DNA from: Lachnospiraceae bacterium
GTDB taxonomy: Bacteria > Bacillota > Clostridia > Lachnospirales > Lachnospiraceae
Assembly (NCBI GenBank): GCA_017521605.1
Contig: JAFXCD010000023.1
Location: forward strand, 1 to 64,000
DNA length: 64,000 nt
Direction of reading: 5' to 3'
Position 1 is the first letter of the stretch; each line of letters opens with the position of its first letter. The notes under the pieces were generated by a model. That model was not told where the DNA came from. It ran no database searches and worked only from the letters and a program-made list of their open reading frames with translations. A program made the position numbers and the translations under genes. This document shows, one piece after another, positions 34,185 to 43,752 of the stretch.

Positions 34185-36533
34185 ATGTCAATGACAACTT
34201 TTATGATATGGCAGATGATTGGCATATTTTGTGCCTATTTTGGAGTGACTCTGATTTTGCCACTGATTGTATTCAGACATCTGTTAAAGGGAAGAACAGT
34301 TATTAATCAGATTCTTTTCAGTTTTTTGATCGGAAATTCTTATATCGTCACAATGGTACAGATATTACAGCTTTTGAAGATTAGTAATGGGGTGACTTTA
34401 ATTGTATCTACTGTGGTACCGGCATATGTAGTTTGGGTAAAGCTGAATAAGGTGCCGGTAGTGAAGGTGGCAGAAGAAATTGGGACGAATGTTAAGAGAA
34501 TAACCTTAAAGCGTCTTGGAACAAAGACTGCAACATATCGTTTGCATAATAGATTTTGGAAGAAAAGTAAGATTGTAGTTAAGAATGTGGGCTATATCAT
34601 AATGCAGAATATTCTGGAGATAATCTTGCAGATTATATTATTGCTTGTATTAATCTATGTATATGGTCAGGGAATAATTTCTGTATATGGTTATACAGCT
34701 TCAGACATACCTGTTCACAATTATTGGATTAACGCATTAAGTGATAATAATATATATGTGGCAGGCGTATATCCCCATGGTTTCCATTGTGTAATTTATT
34801 ATTTACATAAAGTGTTTGGATTTGATACATATATTCTATTGTCTCTATTTGCTTTTGTGCAGGTAGTGTGCATTAATTTTGCACTTTTATATTTTTTAAG
34901 GCTTTGCTGTAAGCAAAAGTATATTGCTTATGCCGGCATATTTTTTTATGCAATAGGCGGGATGTATACACAAGGTACATATTGGCGTTTTTCAAGTTCT
35001 TTGCCCCAGGAATTTGGCATGATTTTCATATTACCGGCAATATATTATGGTTTTGAGTTTTTTCAAGAACGTTATAATGAAGTGAAACAGGAGAAAAAGA
35101 AGGAAAAATCTCTGTATTCGCTGTATGGTTTTGCCATGGCATTCGGATTGACCTTGTCCGCTCATTTCTATAATACAATAATTGCTGCTTTCTTTTGTAT
35201 AGCTATGGCACTGGCTTATATCTTTTTATTGGTTAGAAAGCAGTATTTTGGTAATATTGTTATTACCTGTTTGATTAGTGTGTTGGTTGCTATATTACCT
35301 ATGGGAATTGCATTTGCGACAGGAACGCGATTAGAAGGTTCATTATATTGGGCCAGTAATGTTATAAAAGGTTCCATAAGCGAAGAGCCTTCAGCGAGTA
35401 CAGAGGCGGAAGGAAACATTGATAGTAGTGTAACGGAAATAACAAGCCCAAATGAATTTGAAATCAGTCATAATGATTCAACTATAAAGCAGGAAAACAT
35501 ACAAGAGAATCATGTAGAAAGAGAAGACTTGGAGCAAACGCAAAATCAGAATATTGTACAGGGAAAGAAAAAAAGCTTTAATGAACTAGTAGGAGAAATT
35601 AGTCTGAAGATAAATACAAAATTAACTGTTTTTATATGGAATAGCAATGCTGTGTTACTTAATAGGATATTGTGGCTATCGGTTATTGGTCTTGTGGGAG
35701 CGGGTTGTGTATATTATGTTTTGCGAAAACCTTGTGAGGGTGCAATGCTGTTTACGATATCAATAAGTACAATTATTTTATTGATTGCATTAACGGCAGA
35801 TACACTTGGATTACCTACTCTATTGGATTCCAGCAGATGCTGTATATATGTGGCATATACGATTCCGGTTGCATTGACCGGTGCTTTGGATGCGGTCATA
35901 ACATTGTGTACCGGTGATGGGCGCTGGCGTTTGGTAGGTAATGTATTATCGTGTTTATGTATTGCACTGGTTTGGATAGCTTTAATCAGTAATGATATTC
36001 TTAGAAAACCATATACTCCCAATATGTTTGAACGAAATGAATCAATTACTTCTTTAACAAATATATTGAGGAATAACAAGGATTTTACATGGACAATTTG
36101 TTCGGCTAACGATGAGTTCCGTATGTGCGAAAAGAGAGGATATCATTATGAAATAATAACATTATTAAAGCAGTTAGAGAATATGGATGAAGAAACCATA
36201 GTTACAATACCGACAGAAAAGGTCTTCTTTTTTATTGATAAAATACCTTTGGATTATGCTTCTACATATACAATAGGTGAGGAGAAGGTGTCTGAAGAAT
36301 ATGCAAATATGAACTTGTCTTATGCAGGAGGGCTGGCACCGTATCAAAGTTATGCCCGATTGACAACTATGTCCCGTATGTATTATTGGGCACAGGAGTT
36401 TATGCGTAAGTATCCCAATGAAATGAAGGTTTATTTGGAAACAGACCAGTTTGTTTGTTATGTATTAGAGCAGAATACATATGATTTGTATAATCTGGCG
36501 ATTGATTACGGTTATAATACGAGGGATAAATAA
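34185..36533 (+). CDS. Large multi-pass membrane protein, GT-C-like
   Basis: A 782-residue protein with about 12 transmembrane helices and a large soluble insertion (about residues 405-470, rich in Glu/Ser/Asn/Gln). The first large outer loop has SDIPVHNYWINALSDNNIY and YPHGFHCVIYYLH, an Asp/His-rich loop of the sort that forms the active site in GT-C glycosyltransferases. A C-terminal soluble domain of about 150 residues follows the last helix. It is not one of the classical Pel proteins; in this operon it may act as polymerase or add side groups (inference). The next gene overlaps its stop codon by one base. Confidence 0.7.
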   Translation: MSMTTFMIWQMIGIFCAYFGVTLILPLIVFRHLLKGRTVINQILFSFLIGNSYIVTMVQILQLLKISNGVTLIVSTVVPAYVVWVKLNKVPVVKVAEEIGTNVKRITLKRLGTKTATYRLHNRFWKKSKIVVKNVGYIIMQNILEIILQIILLLVLIYVYGQGIISVYGYTASDIPVHNYWINALSDNNIYVAGVYPHGFHCVIYYLHKVFGFDTYILLSLFAFVQVVCINFALLYFLRLCCKQKYIAYAGIFFYAIGGMYTQGTYWRFSSSLPQEFGMIFILPAIYYGFEFFQERYNEVKQEKKKEKSLYSLYGFAMAFGLTLSAHFYNTIIAAFFCIAMALAYIFLLVRKQYFGNIVITCLISVLVAILPMGIAFATGTRLEGSLYWASNVIKGSISEEPSASTEAEGNIDSSVTEITSPNEFEISHNDSTIKQENIQENHVEREDLEQTQNQNIVQGKKKSFNELVGEISLKINTKLTVFIWNSNAVLLNRILWLSVIGLVGAGCVYYVLRKPCEGAMLFTISISTIILLIALTADTLGLPTLLDSSRCCIYVAYTIPVALTGALDAVITLCTGDGRWRLVGNVLSCLCIALVWIALISNDILRKPYTPNMFERNESITSLTNILRNNKDFTWTICSANDEFRMCEKRGYHYEIITLLKQLENMDEETIVTIPTEKVFFFIDKIPLDYASTYTIGEEKVSEEYANMNLSYAGGLAPYQSYARLTTMSRMYYWAQEFMRKYPNEMKVYLETDQFVCYVLEQNTYDLYNLAIDYGYNTRDK

Positions 36534-38380
36534 TGGATAGAATGGTATCGCGCAGAAGATTAGTCAGCATGACCATGATAATGCTGGTGCTATTGTTTAT
36601 GTTCCAGTTTACACAGGTGATTAAAGATGTTGGCAATGATTATAATGTAAATGAATATGCGGTAGAAACTCCCTTGGACAGAACATCTTCGTGGAAGATG
36701 GGAGATATGGGGAGTACTAAGGATTATGAGTATGTAGCATTTCTTGGAGATACAGGTACTCAATTAGGCAATATTATAGAACAATGGTGTATGTATACTA
36801 AAAGGGAGTTGAAAGAATACTCTTCGGTGGATGAGCTAAAAATATTAGCAGAGGATAAGCCGGAGGTCTTATTGATTGATTCGGGTTTTGTGGATTTTGG
36901 GAAGGATACAAATTCCTTAGGAGCATTGACAAATGAAGAAATATCTATGATATTTTGTAATTTGCCGGATGTGAATGTAATTGCTAAAAATGGCAGATTG
37001 AGAGAACTACTGGGTATAAAAAGCGTGGAAGCATATAAGGTAGAATTGACGGGTGTAAAACTATTTGGTGGATTTTTGCTTGGTGGCGATACCATATATG
37101 CCGTGGAGGAAGAAGAACAGGCTAAAAGACAGGATTTAGATTTAAATATTCCATGGTACGCCGTATTCGGTGGCACAAAATCCTATATGGTAGGAATGCT
37201 GGAAGAAGAACAGTTGGAAAACTATAAGCATAAGAACGAAATGTCTCCTGCTGTTATTTGGAGAAATAGTTATAAAAAAGCTTTTGTTTTTGCTGTAAAC
37301 GGAGATTATATGAGTGACAGCACTGGATTAGGGATACTGGATGCTATGATGTCAGAATTACATCCTTATGAGATATATCCGGTAATTAACGCACAAAATC
37401 TGACAGTTGCAAATTTCCCGGGATTTGCAGAAGAGAATACGGAAGAGATTATGCGACTTTACAGCAGGGATCAAAGTGATCTGTTCAGAGATATTATGTG
37501 GCCCAGTATTAATGCTACCATGAAGCGAAACAGATTGCATGAATCTGTGTTTTTTATGGCACAAGCTGATTATTTGGATAATAATGAGCCTAAAGAAGAT
37601 GAATATGTTTTTTATTTAAAGGAATTAAATGAACAAAGAGCAGAAGCAGGAGTTTCCATAAATTGTAGAGAAAAGAATATTTCGCTTTCTGATAAAATGG
37701 CACGGGACTGCCAGTTTTATGAGAAGGCAAACAATGGATATGTTTTTACAGCTGCTTATGCCGATGATTCCGAAAATGTCAGCGAATTAAGAAGAATTAT
37801 AGAAAAGGAATCGGCATTGAAGGATATAAAAACCATAGTACAGCGATATGATGCTTCTACACCTATAGTATCTTACCTGAATAAGGATATTACATTACAG
37901 AATACCATTACAGATGGTGTATATTATACCTTTTCACAGGACTTGCGAATGAAGAGTTTGCAGACGGCATTAGGATATTCCAATACGCTTTTGGATATGT
38001 ATCCTATAGCATGGCCGGAAAGTGAGAATGATGTATGGGAAAAGATGTATGATGATTACTCCAGAAATGTTGACACCTTCTGGAAAGAGTTTCATGTGTT
38101 TGATAATACTACTGCCTCTGAGAGTGACAGAAGGGTAAGAAGCTTTTTGAGTCTTGATTACGAGCACCAATTAACTGATAATGTTTTGAATTTGCAAGTA
38201 AAAAATATGCAGGAAAATGCCTGGTTCATTTTACGTACCAATGGTCAGAATATTGAAAAGGTTGAAGGTGCTAGTGTTAAAAAGATTGAAGATGAAGCAT
38301 ATTTATTGATGATTAATGAAGCAAATGTAAAGATTTACTTAAAGAACATGGATGAATTATATTATTATATGCCTGAATAA
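36533..38380 (+). CDS. Exported DUF2194/PelA-like protein
   Basis: A 615-residue protein with one N-terminal transmembrane helix (about residues 10-27) and a large extracytoplasmic part. The position, between the PelE-like and PelF genes, and the size match the exported modifying protein (PelA-like deacetylase/hydrolase) of Gram-positive Pel loci; the general layout also recalls DUF2194. The segment KAFVFAVNGDYMSDST (about 249-264) could hold the first Asp of a polysaccharide deacetylase motif, but the full D-H-H set is not clear. Treat deacetylase activity as a hypothesis. It begins on the last base of the previous stop codon. Confidence 0.6.
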   Translation: MDRMVSRRRLVSMTMIMLVLLFMFQFTQVIKDVGNDYNVNEYAVETPLDRTSSWKMGDMGSTKDYEYVAFLGDTGTQLGNIIEQWCMYTKRELKEYSSVDELKILAEDKPEVLLIDSGFVDFGKDTNSLGALTNEEISMIFCNLPDVNVIAKNGRLRELLGIKSVEAYKVELTGVKLFGGFLLGGDTIYAVEEEEQAKRQDLDLNIPWYAVFGGTKSYMVGMLEEEQLENYKHKNEMSPAVIWRNSYKKAFVFAVNGDYMSDSTGLGILDAMMSELHPYEIYPVINAQNLTVANFPGFAEENTEEIMRLYSRDQSDLFRDIMWPSINATMKRNRLHESVFFMAQADYLDNNEPKEDEYVFYLKELNEQRAEAGVSINCREKNISLSDKMARDCQFYEKANNGYVFTAAYADDSENVSELRRIIEKESALKDIKTIVQRYDASTPIVSYLNKDITLQNTITDGVYYTFSQDLRMKSLQTALGYSNTLLDMYPIAWPESENDVWEKMYDDYSRNVDTFWKEFHVFDNTTASESDRRVRSFLSLDYEHQLTDNVLNLQVKNMQENAWFILRTNGQNIEKVEGASVKKIEDEAYLLMINEANVKIYLKNMDELYYYMPE

Positions 38381-38427
38381 GTAAGACAAAAGGAATTTTG
38401 AATTCCCAAATGTACTGGAGGAAACGT

Positions 38428-39879
38428 ATGAGAATCTGTATCGTGGCTGAAGGATGCTATCCTTATGTTATGGGTGGTGTTTCCAGTTGGATTGATAGTA
38501 TGATAAAGTCATTTCCCAACATAGAATTTTGTTTATTGACGATTATCACAGATAGGGAACAGAGCGGTAAATTTCTATATACATTACCGGATAATGTTAC
38601 GGAAGTATATGAGGCTTATCTGAATGATTATGACTGGAGTAAGAAACGGAAATATGGTAGAAGAACAAGGCTGAATAAACAGGAGTACAGAGCTCTGAGA
38701 AGTGTAATTCTGAATGAACAGGTGGATTGGGATACCCTGTTTGATATGTTTCAGAATAAGAAAATCAGTATAGATGATTTACTTATGGGGGCAGATTTTT
38801 TTAATGTGGTACAGGAGTGTTATAATTTAAAGTTTCCGCAGATTGTATTTTCGGATTTTTTGTGGACCATACGTTCTATTTATTTACCGCTATTTCTGAT
38901 AATGCAGACCAATCTTCCCAAAGCAGATTTTTATCATTGTGTAGCTACAGGATATGCAGGTTTGTTGGGAAGTATGGCGCGGTATAGGTATGGCTGCGGT
39001 TTGTTGGTATCAGAGCACGGAATCTATACACGTGAACGTGAAGAAGAGATTATTAAAGCTTTTTGGGTAGAAGGAATTTATAAAAATATATGGATAGACC
39101 AGTTTAGAAAAATGTCTCGTCTGGCATATGAGCGTTCTGATAAGGTGACCAGTTTGTATGAACATGCCAAAGAATTACAGATGGAGTTGGGGTGCCCGGA
39201 ATCCCGAATTATCATTACTCCCAACGGTATTGATATGGAACGTTTTGCTGATTTGCCGGGGAAGACGGATGAAGAGACGGAATGGATTAATATAGGGGCT
39301 GTATTACGTGTTACACCTATTAAGGATGTAAAAACCATGATTCGAGCATTTTCTTATGCAAAAGAGAAGGTACCTAATATAAAATTATGGATTATGGGTC
39401 CTATGGATGAGGATGAGGTATATGCCAATGAATGTTTTGAATTAGTAGAAACATTGAAAATTACAAATGTATATTTTACCGGCAGAGTTGATGTCAGACA
39501 GTATTTAGGAAAAATGGATTTTACCATTTTAACCAGTATCAGTGAAGGCATGCCACTGACTATTTTAGAGAGCTATGCTGCTAAGAAGCCGGTAATTGCA
39601 ACAGATGTGGGTAACTGCAGAGGGCTTATTTATGGTGAAAGTGATGATTACGGAATGGCAGGTATATTGACACATATTATGAATGTTTCGGAGATTGCAG
39701 AAGCAATTGTAAAGCTGGCAGAATCATCGGAGTTGCGTGCGACCATGGGTGAAGTTGGTTATAAACGTGTTCAGAAGAATTATCGTATTGAACAGATGAA
39801 GGCAACCTATGAGGAGATTTATAGGGAACTTGGTGAAAAATATGGATGTAAATGGCCAGAAGGGTTGTTTAGAGTGTAA
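38428..39879 (+). CDS. pelF: PelF-type glycosyltransferase (GT4)
   Basis: A 483-residue cytoplasmic enzyme. It opens with RICIVAEGCYPYVMGGVSSW, a hallmark PelF beginning, and has EHGIYTREREEE in the middle, then the GT4 donor-site region (IGAVLRVTPIKDVKTMI; ILTSISEGMPLTILESYAAKKPVIATDVGNC). PelF uses UDP-sugar to build the Pel chain and works with PelD, PelE and PelG. The ATG at 38428 follows GGAGG by 6 bases; an earlier TTG at 38398 is rejected. PelG follows after 21 bases. Confidence 0.9.
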   Translation: MRICIVAEGCYPYVMGGVSSWIDSMIKSFPNIEFCLLTIITDREQSGKFLYTLPDNVTEVYEAYLNDYDWSKKRKYGRRTRLNKQEYRALRSVILNEQVDWDTLFDMFQNKKISIDDLLMGADFFNVVQECYNLKFPQIVFSDFLWTIRSIYLPLFLIMQTNLPKADFYHCVATGYAGLLGSMARYRYGCGLLVSEHGIYTREREEEIIKAFWVEGIYKNIWIDQFRKMSRLAYERSDKVTSLYEHAKELQMELGCPESRIIITPNGIDMERFADLPGKTDEETEWINIGAVLRVTPIKDVKTMIRAFSYAKEKVPNIKLWIMGPMDEDEVYANECFELVETLKITNVYFTGRVDVRQYLGKMDFTILTSISEGMPLTILESYAAKKPVIATDVGNCRGLIYGESDDYGMAGILTHIMNVSEIAEAIVKLAESSELRATMGEVGYKRVQKNYRIEQMKATYEEIYRELGEKYGCKWPEGLFRV

Positions 39880-39900
39880 AGATATAGTAAGGAGGCATAT

Positions 39901-41364
39901 ATGGCAGGTATTGGTGTTAATTTAAATAAAATATTTTCAAAGAACACAATTACTACCCATATTTATGGTTTTACATATAGTATGGTGGCTACCATCGCAC
40001 CAATGTTTTTGGTAATCGGGGCGATTATCATAATGCAGCTGTTATTAGGATTTTCAAAGGTAGGATATGCTACACGCGAATTATATTCTTGTACAGTTCT
40101 TTATATATTTATCTTTGCACTTCTGACAGCATCACCCTTTAATGCAGTATTGTCAAAATATATGTCAGATGTAATTTACAATGAGACGTATTCGGATATT
40201 CTTCCCTGTTATTATTTTGGATTGATTCTTAATGTTGTATTCAGCTGCTTATGGGGAATTCCTTTTTGTATTTGGGAGCATGTAGTAGGGAATGTGCCGA
40301 TTTACTATGTTTTTACAGGGTATTGCGGCTATATTTCATTGGTTCTTGTATTTTATTCCATGCTTTATTTATCTATTTGTAAGGATTATAAGAAAATATC
40401 CTTGTTTTTTTTCATTGGTATGTCGATAACAATAATACTATCATTAATATTAGTTTATTTATTTAAGGTGGAAGTAACCTATGCCATGTTGTTATCTTTG
40501 GTAGTAGGCTTTGCTATCATAGCTTGTTTAGAATTTGCTTTAACAAAAAGTTATTTTAGAGAGAATAGTGGAAAATATAAAGAGGTTTATCAATATTTTA
40601 AAAAGTATTGGAAGCTTGTTCTAACTAATTTCTTTTATATATTAGGTCTGTATACCCATAATTTTGTGTTTTGGGGAACCGATATGCGGATGGTTGTTGT
40701 AGATAGTTTTGTTTGTATGCAACCTTATGATATGGCGTCATTTATTGCCATGTTTACTAATATTTCAGCAAGTGTATTATTTATAACCAGAGTGGAAATG
40801 CATTTTCATGAAAGATATCGTGCATATTCAGAAGCGGTTATCGGTGGTCGGGGAATGGATATTGAAAATGCGAAGAGACGTATGTTTAGACAATTATCAG
40901 AAGAATTAATGAACATGGTTCGAATTCAGTTCATTTTATCGGTAATAGTCTATTTTATTTGCATTACCTTATTGCCTTATTTGGGATTGGGAGGCTTAGT
41001 AATGAAGATTTATCCATGTCTGGCGGTAGGATATTTTATTCTGTTTACTATGTATGCAGCAATTATTTTCCAGTATTATTATAATGACATGACTGGTGCA
41101 TTGATGACATCTGTGGCATTTTGGTTGGCTACGTTATTGGGAAGCATATGGGCTACGCATTTGCAACCTATATGGTTTGGAATAGGTTTGGTAATTGGTG
41201 CAATGGTTGGATGGATGGTAGCATATGCCAGATTACGATTCATAGAGAATAGTGTGGATACACATATATTCTGTAATGGTAGTATTATGAAGAAAGGTCA
41301 GGGTACAAAACCCACCAATATAGTGTTCAGCAGATATACGATGAAAACAGAACAGAGAAAGTAG
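39901..41364 (+). CDS. pelG: PelG-type membrane transporter
   Basis: A 487-residue protein of about 12 transmembrane helices, belonging to the MATE/polysaccharide-flippase superfamily. The N-terminus (GIGVNLNKIFSKNTITTHIYGFTYSMVATIAPM) and the block RVEMHFHERYRAYSEAVIGG are typical of PelG. PelG forms the membrane channel through which the PelF product is exported. Ribosome site AAGGAGG. It completes the recognisable Pel core. Confidence 0.88.
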   Translation: MAGIGVNLNKIFSKNTITTHIYGFTYSMVATIAPMFLVIGAIIIMQLLLGFSKVGYATRELYSCTVLYIFIFALLTASPFNAVLSKYMSDVIYNETYSDILPCYYFGLILNVVFSCLWGIPFCIWEHVVGNVPIYYVFTGYCGYISLVLVFYSMLYLSICKDYKKISLFFFIGMSITIILSLILVYLFKVEVTYAMLLSLVVGFAIIACLEFALTKSYFRENSGKYKEVYQYFKKYWKLVLTNFFYILGLYTHNFVFWGTDMRMVVVDSFVCMQPYDMASFIAMFTNISASVLFITRVEMHFHERYRAYSEAVIGGRGMDIENAKRRMFRQLSEELMNMVRIQFILSVIVYFICITLLPYLGLGGLVMKIYPCLAVGYFILFTMYAAIIFQYYYNDMTGALMTSVAFWLATLLGSIWATHLQPIWFGIGLVIGAMVGWMVAYARLRFIENSVDTHIFCNGSIMKKGQGTKPTNIVFSRYTMKTEQRK

Positions 41365-41373
41365 GGAAGAAAT

Positions 41374-41772
41374 ATGGAAGTTGCTGATATTTTACGTGCT
41401 TGTATCATCTTAGTGGGATTTGCGTTGTTGTGTATAACAGTTACATCCTTGGCAAAAAGGAGAATGACGGAAACCTTTTGTATTATTTGGGGAGGTGTAT
41501 CCTTTTTAGTAATACTGGCAGGGATTCTGTTAAGACCGGTGCTTTTGAAGAATTATATCAGCATTGCCGGCATGGTGATTTTGTCATTGGCAGGCTTTTG
41601 TATTATTTGCGGAGCTTATTTTTTATCTACTATGATATCGGATTTGACCAGAAAAAATCGCGAATTGGCAATACAGGTATCTTTATTAAAAAGAGAATGC
41701 GAAAAAAACAAAGAGCGATTGGATAAGTTGGAAGGCAATGTAGCAGATGAAGAAGATATTGATTACAATTAA
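41374..41772 (+). CDS. DUF2304-like membrane protein
   Basis: A 132-residue protein with three hydrophobic helices (about residues 7-25, 35-53 and 63-87) and a C-terminal coiled coil (RKNRELAIQVSLLKRECEKNK). DUF2304 proteins are usually found beside GT2/GT4 glycosyltransferases in surface polysaccharide loci and are thought to help recruit them. It overlaps the following GT4 gene by 26 bases, so translation is coupled. Confidence 0.75.
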   Translation: MEVADILRACIILVGFALLCITVTSLAKRRMTETFCIIWGGVSFLVILAGILLRPVLLKNYISIAGMVILSLAGFCIICGAYFLSTMISDLTRKNRELAIQVSLLKRECEKNKERLDKLEGNVADEEDIDYN

Positions 41773-42952
41773 TACATTAGGACTGGCTGGAGCAGAAGTT
41801 GCTTTATTGGGGCTTTTGCAACAATTGGATCCTAAAGAATATGAAGTATCTTTGTATGTGATTACCGGTCAGGGAGAACTTCGGGAGAGACTGCCAAAGC
41901 ATGTAAAACTATTAAATAAATGTTACTGTGACAGTTCGGTTTTAAGTGCTGAGGGACGCAAAGCTTTAATGAAAACAGTCTTAAAGGCTTTGATTGCAAA
42001 AGGGAAGGGGATTATATTGTTCCCGTATTTATTGAAACATTTAATGAAGCAGATTACAAGCGGTAAAATCTGTCCGGACAAGCTTTTGTGGAGAGTATTA
42101 TCTGAAGCGTCAGAACGTTTTGAGGAGACTTATGACTTGGCAATAGCCTATTTGGAAGGTGGTGCTACTTATTATGTGGCAGACCATGTAAAGGCAAAGA
42201 AGAAAGCTACATTTGTACATGTGGATTATTCAGAAGCCGGATACAATAGAAGTCTGGATAGAAATTGCTATTTGAAGTTTGATAAAATATTTACTGTGTC
42301 TGATGAAGTAAAGACAAGCATTCTGGCGGTATATCCAGAGTGTAAAGAAAAGACAGAGGTTTTTCATAATATTCTGAATCAGGAGAATATTCGTGATAAA
42401 GCAAAGGAACCGGGTGGATTTACGGATTTTTATGAAGGATTTCGCATATTAACAGTTGGAAGACTAACTGTTCAAAAAGCCTATGATATATCTATAGAAG
42501 CCATGAAGCTGTTGAAGGATAAAGGGATAGATGCACGTTGGTATGTATTAGGTGAAGGAGACCAAAGAACAATGCTGACTACCAAGATTCAACAGTTGGG
42601 GTTGCAAGAGGATTTTTTGCTTTTGGGTGCAGTGGATAATCCATATCCTTACTATGCACAGACAGATATTTATGTGCATGCTACCCGTTTTGAGGGAAAG
42701 AGCATTGCTATTCAGGAAGCACAGACTTTAGGGTGTCCTATATTGGTTTCAGATTGTAGTGGAAATCGAGAGCAGGTAACTCACGGTGTGGATGGGCTGT
42801 TGTGTGATTTGACCCCGGAGGCTATCTGTGACGGAATCAGGAAGCTTTATGAACAGGAAGATAAGCGAAAAGAGTATGGCGTGAATGCTTCTAAGAAAAA
42901 GCTTACGAATCCGGAAGAAGTGGAGAAATTACTGGTATTGATGAAAGAATAA
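41747..42952 (+). CDS. GT4 glycosyltransferase
   Basis: A 401-residue GT-B fold enzyme. N-terminal acceptor domain starts ILITINTLGLAGAE; the C-terminal donor domain has ILTVGRLTVQKAYDISIEAMKLL, YVLGEGDQ, and HATRFEGKSIAIQEAQTLGCPILVSDCSGNREQV, the EX7E-bearing GT4 block. Its start lies inside the DUF2304-like gene. Part of the exopolysaccharide locus; sugar and linkage cannot be read. Confidence 0.88.
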   Translation: MKKILITINTLGLAGAEVALLGLLQQLDPKEYEVSLYVITGQGELRERLPKHVKLLNKCYCDSSVLSAEGRKALMKTVLKALIAKGKGIILFPYLLKHLMKQITSGKICPDKLLWRVLSEASERFEETYDLAIAYLEGGATYYVADHVKAKKKATFVHVDYSEAGYNRSLDRNCYLKFDKIFTVSDEVKTSILAVYPECKEKTEVFHNILNQENIRDKAKEPGGFTDFYEGFRILTVGRLTVQKAYDISIEAMKLLKDKGIDARWYVLGEGDQRTMLTTKIQQLGLQEDFLLLGAVDNPYPYYAQTDIYVHATRFEGKSIAIQEAQTLGCPILVSDCSGNREQVTHGVDGLLCDLTPEAICDGIRKLYEQEDKRKEYGVNASKKKLTNPEEVEKLLVLMKE

Positions 42953-42972
42953 AGATACAAGGAGGTTAGGAT

Positions 42973-43752
42973 ATGAAGAACAGAAAGAAAATGTTGATTA
43001 TTATTCCGGCCTACAATGAAGAAAAAAATATTGGTGAATTGTTGGATAAGTTAAAGGCGCCATCCATTGCGGAAATAGCTGATGTGTTGATTATGGATGA
43101 TGCTTCTAAGGATAATACTCGGCGTATTGTTTTGGAAAAGGGTATGGAAGTGGTAACCCATGTATTTAATTTGGGGTATGGAAGTGGTTTGCAGGTAGGA
43201 TACAAATATGCCATACGGAATGATTATGACTATATCGTTCAAATGGATGCAGATGGTCAGCATGATGTGTGCAATATATTGAACATATATAATAAATTAA
43301 CAACACCGGATGTGAATGGAAAGTGTCCGGATATTGTATTGGGCTCCAGATTTTTGGAAGGCAGCCAGACATTTTCCATATCAAAAGTAAAAAAGATGGC
43401 TATTGGAATGTTTCGTTTTTTAATTAAGTGTGGAACAGGCCAAAAAATCAAGGATCCCACCACGGGATTACAGGGGTTAAGCAGAAGAGCCATTGATTTT
43501 TATGCCGGATATAATCAGTTTGATGATAAATATCCGGATGCAAATATGATTATGCAAATGATTTTGTTAGGTTACAGAGTAGTGGAGATTCCTGCTGTAA
43601 TGCATGCCAGGGTAGAAGGGGTTAGTATGCATTCGGGGTTGAAGCCCATTGTATATATGCTACGAATGATGTTTTCTATTATAGCAGTTTGGATTCGTAT
43701 CAGAGTGTATAAGGTTGATGTGGGGGCAGCAGATGAAAACACTGTTACATAG
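42973..43752 (+). CDS. GT2 glycosyltransferase, DPM-like
   Basis: A 259-residue GT-A enzyme: LIIIPAYNEEKNIGELL, MDDASKDNTR, QMDADGQHD (DxD metal site) and DPTTGLQGLSRRAI. The form is that of dolichyl/undecaprenyl-phosphate sugar synthases, which make a lipid-linked sugar. It could supply the GT-C-like protein at 34185 or the PMT at 61216. Ribosome site AAGGAGG. The next gene begins inside its 3' end. Confidence 0.88.
   Translation: MKNRKKMLIIIPAYNEEKNIGELLDKLKAPSIAEIADVLIMDDASKDNTRRIVLEKGMEVVTHVFNLGYGSGLQVGYKYAIRNDYDYIVQMDADGQHDVCNILNIYNKLTTPDVNGKCPDIVLGSRFLEGSQTFSISKVKKMAIGMFRFLIKCGTGQKIKDPTTGLQGLSRRAIDFYAGYNQFDDKYPDANMIMQMILLGYRVVEIPAVMHARVEGVSMHSGLKPIVYMLRMMFSIIAVWIRIRVYKVDVGAADENTVT

Noticed and set aside
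41400-41726. Overlapping plus-strand frame inside the DUF2304-like gene
   Set aside because: Shadow of the real gene in another frame, without ribosome site or membrane-protein composition.
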